DNA from: Crassaminicella profunda
GTDB lineage: Bacteria; Bacillota; Clostridia; Peptostreptococcales; Thermotaleaceae
NCBI RefSeq assembly: GCF_019884785.1
Contig: NZ_CP082326.1
Location: 1,295,355 to 1,359,354, forward strand
DNA length: 64,000 nucleotides
Reading direction: 5' to 3'
The notes beneath the pieces are model-generated. The model was given only the letters and a program-made list of their open reading frames with translations. It did not search any database and was not told where the DNA came from. A program made the translations under genes and the position numbers. This document shows, in pieces, positions 58,518-64,000 of this stretch. Every line of letters begins with the position of its first letter. Position 1 is the first letter of the stretch.

Positions 58518-60617
58518 GTGGTACAAAAAGAAAAAATTATGATTGAAAGAATAGTGGATAAAAGAAAACCTTCAATTCTAGTAGTAGATGATTCTAAATT
58601 GATGAGAGTTACGTTTAGGAAATTTTTAGAAAATGAAGGATATGATGTTATTGAGGCGAAAGATGGTATGAAAGCTATCGATCTCTTTTTAGAACTAAAA
58701 CCAGATATTGTTTTAATGGATTTTGTAATGCCAGGGATGAGTGGTGTTACTGCCTGTGCAAAGTTACAAGAATTACCTGATGGGAAAAATACTCCTGTGA
58801 TTATGATTACATCTCTTGAAGATGAGGATTCTGTAAACTTAGCTTTTGAAGCGGGTGCTACTGATTATATTAGTAAGCCCATAAATTGGGCTGTTTTACG
58901 TCAAAGATTAAATCGTTTACTACGTGCTAGACATACAGAAATGAATCTTAATCAAAGTGAAGCATTTGCTCGTTCTATCATTAATCATGCAGTTGAAGGA
59001 ATTATCACGATTGATAAAAATGGAACAATAGGATATATTAATCCTGCAGCTGAAAAAATCTTTGGCTATAGATCTAGTGAAATAATTGGGAAAAACATTG
59101 ATAGGATTATTCCAAAACTTTATTATAGAGATTACGAAAATATGGATATGAAAGATTCATTTATAAATACAAATAAAGAAATAATTGCCCAGCGAAAAGA
59201 TGAATCTATATTACCTATTGATTTTACAGTAAGTAAGTTTTATGTAGGACAGAAATGTTTTTTTACTATTATTTTGAGAGATATTACAGAACGAAAACGT
59301 TATGAAGAAATGATCAAATATCAAGCTTTTTATGATTCTTTGACTGGACTACCGAATAGACTTTTGCTAAAAGAACGTATGGCTCTTGAGATTTCTCATG
59401 CCAAACAGACGAAGCAAAAACTAGGTTTAATGTATCTTGATTTAGATAGATTTAAGCTAATTAATGATACTTTAGGACATGATATTGGAGATAAATTATT
59501 AAAAGAAATTGCTAATAGATTAAAAAGATGTGTGCGTCAAGATGATACAGTTGCCCGTATAGGAGGAGATGAATTTGTAGTTTTACTTCCAGGAATCAAT
59601 CGTGGAGAAAATATAGGTAAAATAGCGAATAAAATTCTTAAAGCTATCAGGGAGCCAGTAATAATAGATGATCATGAACTTTATCTTACGATTAGTATTG
59701 GTGTTACGATTTATCCTGATGATGGTGAAATGGAGGAGACTTTACTCACCAATGCTGACGTTGCAATGTATCGGGCAAAAGAAAAGGGGAAAAATAATTT
59801 TCAACTTTATACATCAGCATTGAATGACAAAGCTCTTGAACGATTAGCAATGGAAAATAGTTTGCGGCGTGCCTTAGAATATAAGGAATTTGTAGTTTAT
59901 TATCAACCTAAAGTAAATGCTAAAACTGAGGAAGTAATTGGAACAGAAGCTTTGATACGTTGGCAACATCCTAATTGGGGACTAGTTCCTCCACAAAAGT
60001 TTATTCCTATAGCTGAAGAAACAGGGTTAATTGTACCCATTGGAGAATGGGTATTGCGTACTGCTTGTGTCCAAAATAAGGCATTACAAAATGCGGGATT
60101 TCCTCCTTTGACGGTAGCGGTGAATCTATCGGCTCGTCAATTTGAACTGCAAGACTTAACAAAAATGGTCTCAGGAATATTGGAAGAAACGGGACTAGAA
60201 CCTCAATATTTGGAATTAGAAATTACAGAAAGTATAGCTATGCAGAATATTGATCATACACTTAAGATGATTAATGAATTAAAAACAATGGGGGTCAAGT
60301 TTGCCATAGATGATTTTGGCACAGGATATTCTTCTTTAAGTCAATTAAATAGTTTTTCAATCAATAAATTGAAAATTGACAGGTCTTTTGTAAGTAAAAT
60401 TGATGGAGAAAAAGGGAATTCAATTATTGCTTCAACTGTTTTGGCTCTAGGAAAAAGTCTTGAATTAGGGGTAGTTGCTGAAGGTGTAGAAACGAAAGAA
60501 CAAGTTGATTTTTTTAAGGAAAATGAGTGTGATGAGATGCAGGGGTATTATTTTGGTAGACCTATGCCTAATGAAGAGTTTGAAAAATTTTATAATAAAA
60601 AAATTCATGAAAGTTAA
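58518..60617 (+). CDS. Response regulator with PAS, GGDEF and EAL domains
   Basis: A 699-residue c-di-GMP protein. Order: receiver (about 18-135; VDDSKLMR, phosphoacceptor in IVLMDFVMPG, and Lys in DYISKPINW), PAS (about 145-265), GGDEF (about 270-430) and EAL (about 440-695). The GGDEF active site RIGGDEFVVLLPG is intact, and the EAL motif EALIRW with downstream TESIAM, DDFGTGYSSL and KIDRSFV residues is also intact. It may make or break c-di-GMP. No membrane segment. The GTG start at 58518 has a poor SD; ATG 58539 is an alternative. It is probably chromosomal rather than part of the element. Confidence 0.92.
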   Translation: MVQKEKIMIERIVDKRKPSILVVDDSKLMRVTFRKFLENEGYDVIEAKDGMKAIDLFLELKPDIVLMDFVMPGMSGVTACAKLQELPDGKNTPVIMITSLEDEDSVNLAFEAGATDYISKPINWAVLRQRLNRLLRARHTEMNLNQSEAFARSIINHAVEGIITIDKNGTIGYINPAAEKIFGYRSSEIIGKNIDRIIPKLYYRDYENMDMKDSFINTNKEIIAQRKDESILPIDFTVSKFYVGQKCFFTIILRDITERKRYEEMIKYQAFYDSLTGLPNRLLLKERMALEISHAKQTKQKLGLMYLDLDRFKLINDTLGHDIGDKLLKEIANRLKRCVRQDDTVARIGGDEFVVLLPGINRGENIGKIANKILKAIREPVIIDDHELYLTISIGVTIYPDDGEMEETLLTNADVAMYRAKEKGKNNFQLYTSALNDKALERLAMENSLRRALEYKEFVVYYQPKVNAKTEEVIGTEALIRWQHPNWGLVPPQKFIPIAEETGLIVPIGEWVLRTACVQNKALQNAGFPPLTVAVNLSARQFELQDLTKMVSGILEETGLEPQYLELEITESIAMQNIDHTLKMINELKTMGVKFAIDDFGTGYSSLSQLNSFSINKLKIDRSFVSKIDGEKGNSIIASTVLALGKSLELGVVAEGVETKEQVDFFKENECDEMQGYYFGRPMPNEEFEKFYNKKIHES

Positions 60618-60780
60618 TTCAGATATATTTTGGATGAAAATATAATATATTAGATAATGCGTATAAGAATTGTTATTACACTTAATAAATGGTAAAATAT
60701 AGTAGAACTAAGAAGAAGGCATAAGCTGACTTTAAGGTGAATTGTTTTTGTTTTCTAAGACCAAGGTGTTTACTGAGGTT

Positions 60781-60879
60781 AAGGGGGTGTAAAAGTGAAT
60801 AGCATCATGTTAATATTACCTCCTTAATAGATGTTATAGGTTAATTTGTATTTTATAATCTATTAAAGGAGGTATTTTT
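60781..60879 (+). promoter_or_regulatory. Leader with SD-sequestering hairpin before hydG
   Basis: 60815-60830 (ATTACCTCCTTAATAG) pairs with 60860-60875 (CTATTAAAGGAGGTAT), with one bulged base; the right arm is the SD of hydG. The left arm contains the last codons of a short leader frame (60795-60827), so translation of the leader would open the hairpin. This would make hydG expression depend on leader translation. Confidence 0.65.
60795..60827 (+). CDS. Leader peptide MNSIMLILPP before hydG
   Basis: GTG start, SD AAGGGGGTG 5 nt upstream, ten codons ending in two Pro codons and TAA. Pro-Pro at a stop codon is a slow step for ribosomes, and the stop lies within the anti-SD arm. This is the arrangement of a stalling leader, but it has not been shown. 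Confidence 0.55.
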   Translation: MNSIMLILPP

Positions 60880-62286
60880 GTGAAAAAAGATTTTATTAAT
60901 GAAGAAGAAATTTGGGGTTTTTTAGAAAAGGGGAAAAATCCTGACCCAGCAGAAATAAGAGAAATCATAGAAAAATCTAAAGGAAAGAATAGATTAGAAC
61001 CTCATGAAACGGCAAAATTATTACACGTAAATGATCCTGAATTGTTAGAGGAGATGTTTAAGGCTGCAGCAGAAATTAAGCAGGATGTTTATGGAAATAG
61101 AATTGTATTTTTTGCTCCTCTTTATGTAGGAAATAAATGTATTAATAATTGTATATATTGTGGATTTAGAAGGGATAACAAAGAAATTATTAGAAAAACA
61201 TTAACAGAAAAAGAATTACAAAATGAAGTAAAAGCTATGGTTAAAAAAGGTCATAAAAGAACAATCCTTGTATTTGGAGAACATCCAGCTTATGATGCAG
61301 ACTATATTTCTGGTGTGCTTCAAACAGTGTATGCTACAAAAGAAGGGCGTGGGGAAATAAGAAGAGCCAATATTAATGCAGCACCAATGGATGTGGAGGG
61401 TTATAAAAAGCTGCATGATGTTGGTATTGGTACTTATCAAATATTTCAAGAGACATATCATCATGAGACTTATAGAAAACTTCATCCCAAAGGTGATTTA
61501 AAGGGTGATTATCAATGGAGACTTTATGGCTTGGATAGAGCTATCAAAGGGGGCATTGATGATGTAGGTATAGGGGCACTTTTTGGAGTGTATGATTGGA
61601 GATTTGAAGTTATGGGGCTATTGTATCATACCATTCATTTAGAGAATACTTTTGGGGGGATAGGGCCTCATACCATTTCGTTCCCGAGACTTGAACCAGC
61701 TTTAAATACACCATTTGCTATAGATTCTAAATATCTTGTTTCGGATGAACAATTTAAAAAAATTCTTGCAATTATACGTTTATCTGTTCCTTATACAGGA
61801 ATGATTTTAACGGCAAGAGAAAGACCAGAAATAAGAGATGCACTGATTCCTATGGGTATTTCTCAAGTAGATGCAGGATCAAGAATTGGTATAGGTGGTT
61901 ATGAAGAGGCAGAGAAAGGTCTTATTCCTGAAAGAGAGCAGTTTCAATTAGGGGATATAAGATCATTAGATGAGGTCATACGAAAGGTCTGTGAATTTGG
62001 TTATGTTACATCCTTTTGTACAGCAGGATATAGAGCAGGAAGAACAGGAGATCATTTTATGTCTTTAGCAAAACCTGGTCATGTTCATAGATATTGTATG
62101 CCGAATGCCATGCTTACTTTTAAAGAATATTTATTAGATTATGCTTCAGAAGAAACAAGAAAAGCTGGAGAAAAAGTGATTCAAGATGAGTTAAATCGTT
62201 TTAATAAAAGTTATCCTGATAGAGGAAAGTTACTTCAGCAAAAGTTAAAACAAATTGAAGAAGGTAATAGAGATGTGTACATATAA
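60880..62286 (+). CDS. hydG: HydG, radical SAM [FeFe]-hydrogenase maturase (variant)
   Basis: A 468-residue protein of HydG length. The radical SAM cluster motif is CINNCIYC (Cys at about 88, 92, 95). The TIM barrel has TILVFGEHP, ETYHHETYRKLHP and SFPRLEPA. HydG splits tyrosine to give CO and cyanide for the H cluster. The C-terminal cluster motif is normally CTACYR..., with Cys at both ends; here it reads CTAGYRAGRTG, so the second Cys is Gly, while the third Cys (RYCMPNA) is kept. It could be a divergent HydG or a related tyrosine lyase. GTG start, SD AAAGGAGG. Its expression is probably controlled by the leader hairpin. Confidence 0.87.
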   Translation: MKKDFINEEEIWGFLEKGKNPDPAEIREIIEKSKGKNRLEPHETAKLLHVNDPELLEEMFKAAAEIKQDVYGNRIVFFAPLYVGNKCINNCIYCGFRRDNKEIIRKTLTEKELQNEVKAMVKKGHKRTILVFGEHPAYDADYISGVLQTVYATKEGRGEIRRANINAAPMDVEGYKKLHDVGIGTYQIFQETYHHETYRKLHPKGDLKGDYQWRLYGLDRAIKGGIDDVGIGALFGVYDWRFEVMGLLYHTIHLENTFGGIGPHTISFPRLEPALNTPFAIDSKYLVSDEQFKKILAIIRLSVPYTGMILTARERPEIRDALIPMGISQVDAGSRIGIGGYEEAEKGLIPEREQFQLGDIRSLDEVIRKVCEFGYVTSFCTAGYRAGRTGDHFMSLAKPGHVHRYCMPNAMLTFKEYLLDYASEETRKAGEKVIQDELNRFNKSYPDRGKLLQQKLKQIEEGNRDVYI

Positions 62287-62602
62287 TAAAGTAGATTTTA
62301 AAATATGGGTAGAAGATACCTTACAATCAGCTTTGAGAGAGAAGGAATTTCAGAAAGCTTTAGAGAAGCTTTGCGGGTCTATTATAATATATTATCCAGA
62401 TATAAAAATTTGGTTTGCAGAAAAATTTGGGAAACGGTGGTCCTATATAATAGGTGCAGGAAAAGAATCTTTTACCCAATCTGAAAAAGTTTTGCTTACA
62501 AGTAATTATGGAGTATTTTTACAAAATACTGATAAAATTTCTTGTGAGGAGAAAGATTGTATAATTGCTCTTATGAAAATTATATGTACTATAAAGTCAT
62601 AA
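62273..62602 (+). CDS. Small protein overlapping hydG end, unknown function
   Basis: A 109-residue soluble protein starting MCTYNKVDFKIWVEDTLQSALREKEF; Cys in the MC start, CGSII, SCEEKDCII and ICTIKS. It overlaps the end of hydG by 14 nt and uses an SD in the last codons of hydG (GAAGG), so it is co-translated. I do not recognise the family. A terminator follows. Confidence 0.7.
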   Translation: MCTYNKVDFKIWVEDTLQSALREKEFQKALEKLCGSIIIYYPDIKIWFAEKFGKRWSYIIGAGKESFTQSEKVLLTSNYGVFLQNTDKISCEEKDCIIALMKIICTIKS

Positions 62603-62612
62603 CATAGTAGAG

Positions 62613-62650
62613 TACACCTCTTACATACTCATGTAAGAGGTGTATTTTTA
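62613..62650 (+). terminator. Intrinsic terminator of hydG operon
   Basis: TACACCTCTTACAT (62613-62626) and ATGTAAGAGGTGTA (62631-62644) pair perfectly over 14 bp, then TTTTTAGTTTTTT. Confidence 0.92.
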
Positions 62651-62721
62651 GTTTTTTATTTATAAATTCTAGATTTTAAGATGTAAAATATATTGTTTGT
62701 GATGTAGTAACATAAAATTGT

Positions 62722-62770
62722 AACTAAATCACCTCTAAGCAACATATTTATATAAGAAGGGGGTGATTTT
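62722..62770 (+). promoter_or_regulatory. Native yunB leader hairpin (SD in stem)
   Basis: AAATCACCTC (62725-62734) can pair with GGGGGTGATTT (62760-62770 region), and the right arm includes the SD GAAGGGGG of yunB, followed by TTTTTTG. In the array this hairpin sits at the end of each cassette, where it would act as a terminator. A sigma-E-like ATATT (62690) and CATAAAAT (62711) lie upstream, with a spacing (16) slightly longer than the known consensus. Confidence 0.55.
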
Positions 62771-63457
62771 TTGCGTTATAGGAGATACCGCCGTAGAAAG
62801 ATGAAGGGGAGCTTAAAAGCATTTATTAGCATATTACTTATCTTTTTAGTACTTATTTATGGGTTTATGTTAGTGGACCAAAAAATAAAACCTGCATTCA
62901 TAGCAATAGCGGAAGTGAAAGCCAGAGAAATTGCAACTCGTGCAATTAATGAATCTGTAAATACGAAAGTTTCAGAAGATATAAAATATCAAGATTTAAT
63001 TTTTATTAGAACAGATAATGAAGGAAATGTAACTATGATGCAAGCCAATACTATGATGATGAATAAATTAGCATCACAGGTTGCCTTGTTAGTTCAGGAT
63101 AAAATTAAGCAGATCAGGGCTTCTTCAGTAAAAGTTCCGTTAGGTACGGTATTTGAGAGTCAGCTTTTAGCAAAATATGGACCCAAAATTAATATTAATG
63201 TTACCCCTATTGGAATGGTGAATGTAAATTTTAAAACAGAATTTGAACAATCAGGTATTAATCAAACAAGGCATAAGATCTATTTAGTAGTAAGAACACA
63301 AGTAAGAATCATTGTTCCCTTTTCGTCTAAAGCTACCATGGTGGAAACTGCTATACCTATTGCAGAAACAATTATTGTAGGTAAAGTACCTCAAAATTAT
63401 ATTTTTGTGCCTAAAGATGAAGTTCTAAACTTAGTCCCTAATGATCCGGCACCATAA
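62771..63457 (+). CDS. yunB: Sporulation protein YunB (intact copy)
   Basis: A 228-residue protein with TTG start, SD AAGAAGGGGG, a basic N-terminus (RYRRYRRRKMKGSLKAF), one membrane helix (about 19-37) and an exported domain (KAREIATRAINESVNTKVSE ... VETAIPIAETIIVGKVP). This is the YunB family of endospore formers, made in the mother cell under sigma-E in Bacillus. It is the only full copy in the window. Codons 1-50 match all repeats of the array; the match stops at GTGAA (62915-62919), the predicted attachment site. This copy shows what DNA was captured in the cassettes. Confidence 0.93.
   Translation: MRYRRYRRRKMKGSLKAFISILLIFLVLIYGFMLVDQKIKPAFIAIAEVKAREIATRAINESVNTKVSEDIKYQDLIFIRTDNEGNVTMMQANTMMMNKLASQVALLVQDKIKQIRASSVKVPLGTVFESQLLAKYGPKININVTPIGMVNVNFKTEFEQSGINQTRHKIYLVVRTQVRIIVPFSSKATMVETAIPIAETIIVGKVPQNYIFVPKDEVLNLVPNDPAP
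62905..62935 (+). other. Predicted unoccupied attB in yunB
   Basis: GCGGAAGTGAAAGCCAGAGA with GAA at 62917-62919. Its left half matches the repeat junctions (GAGGTGAA) and its right half the attR (GCGAGAGAAATT), so it is the site as it would look before integration. Confidence 0.72.
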
Positions 63458-63490
63458 AACTGTTACAAATTTTGTAGCAGTTTTATTTTT
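63455..63490 (+). terminator. Terminator after yunB
   Basis: AAAACTGTTACAAA and TTTGTAGCAGTTTT pair with one mismatch, followed by ATTTTTAT. Confidence 0.8.
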
Positions 63491-63635
63491 ATAAAAAATC
63501 CGAAACTCAGTGAATAAGTCGAAACAAGTCGATAATATAAAATGCTTTCTAGGTTTAAATTTTTAAATTTTCCATATGATAAAGATAATAAGGGTGAAAA
63601 AAAGAAAAAATTTTAACCATATGAGGAGGAAGAGT

Positions 63636-64000
63636 ATGGCAAATATAAATCAAAATCAAGATAGAGAACAATGGGGCTCTAAAATAGGATTTATTTTAGC
63701 AGCATCAGGTTCAGCCGTAGGATTGGGAAATTTGTGGAAGTTCCCTTATATGGCAGGTAAGAATGGTGGAGGAGCTTTCGTACTAGTATATTTTATAATA
63801 TTATTTCTTGTAGGTTTTACATTAATGCTAGCTGAAATTGTTTTAGGGAGACATACCCAATTAAATGCAATTGGTGCGTATAGAACAATACGTAAAAATT
63901 TTGCATGGGTTGGTGGATTAGGCGTTTTAGCTGGATTTTTAATCCTTTCATTCTATAGTGTTGTGGGGGGGTGGGTCCTCAATTATCTTGTAAAATCTTT
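63636..64000 (+). CDS. Sodium-dependent (SNF/NSS family) transporter, N-terminal part
   Basis: Open to the window edge; 121 residues are present. EQWGSKIGFILAASGSAVGLGNLWKFPYMAGKNGGGAFVLVYF is the NSS signature: TM1 with the unwound GSAVGLGN that holds sodium and substrate, and then NGGGAF. It couples sodium to import of an amino acid or amine. SD GAGGAGGAAG lies 5 nt before the ATG at 63636. Chromosomal gene downstream of yunB. Confidence 0.93.
   Translation, partial: MANINQNQDREQWGSKIGFILAASGSAVGLGNLWKFPYMAGKNGGGAFVLVYFIILFLVGFTLMLAEIVLGRHTQLNAIGAYRTIRKNFAWVGGLGVLAGFLILSFYSVVGGWVLNYLVKS

Noticed and set aside
60620-60880. Known riboswitch class before hydG
   Set aside because: I could not match T-box, TPP, SAM, c-di-GMP or other class signatures; the leader peptide and SD hairpin account for the visible structure.

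Overview
The window is low-GC, AT-rich DNA with AGGAGG-type ribosome binding sites. It carries a sporulation gene (yunB) and an [FeFe]-hydrogenase maturase (hydG), so it fits an anaerobic, endospore-forming Clostridia; I cannot name the genus. No rRNA or tRNA gene was seen.

Layout. (1) 1-1.6 kb: chromosomal tldD (3' end) and tldE, then a decapitated hisS fragment. (2) About 2.5-40.4 kb: an array of accessory gene cassettes. Most cassettes are separated by a repeat made of the first ~55 codons of yunB with its upstream hairpin, joined at a fixed point to a second conserved block of ~250-300 bp that carries a promoter. I count 21 non-native yunB 5' copies (two badly degraded, one split by an insertion); 14 keep the exact junction. 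The cassettes hold 1-3 genes each, mostly on the + strand: GNAT acetyltransferases, two chloramphenicol acetyltransferases, a Vat/CatB-type acetyltransferase, alpha/beta hydrolases, two ASCH proteins, TetR, AraC and XRE regulators, transporters, VOC and YciI proteins, and small hypothetical proteins. (3) 40.35-58.10 kb: a ~17.7 kb segment between the last yunB 5' junction (attL-like) and a yunB 3' remnant (attR-like). It holds a candidate defence operon (C5 methyltransferase, double GHKL ATPase, receiver protein, caspase/CHAT-like protein), a sirtuin, a decayed IS4-family element, an overlapping pair of large serine recombinases, a lipoprotein with an XRE regulator, a NACHT NTPase and a third large serine recombinase (LSR) that abuts the attR. 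(4) 58.1-64 kb: chromosomal genes for a REC-PAS-GGDEF-EAL protein, hydG with an SD-sequestering leader, a small protein, intact yunB and the start of a sodium:neurotransmitter-type symporter.

How it fits together. The yunB 5'/cassette junction, the LSR/yunB 3' junction and intact yunB share only GAA at the breakpoint. Joining the two element sides rebuilds a dyad (CGGG-AA-CCCG), as expected of an LSR attP. I infer that an LSR uses yunB as its attB, and that the site, together with ~240 bp of yunB 5' DNA, has been copied between cassettes. The result looks like an integron: one gene or small operon per unit, its own promoter in the left block, and a hairpin terminator (the yunB leader) closing it. 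Several cassettes also have short leader peptides and alternative hairpins, as in translation attenuation of antibiotic-resistance genes. This array and the defence operon in the adjoining element are the two most notable things here.
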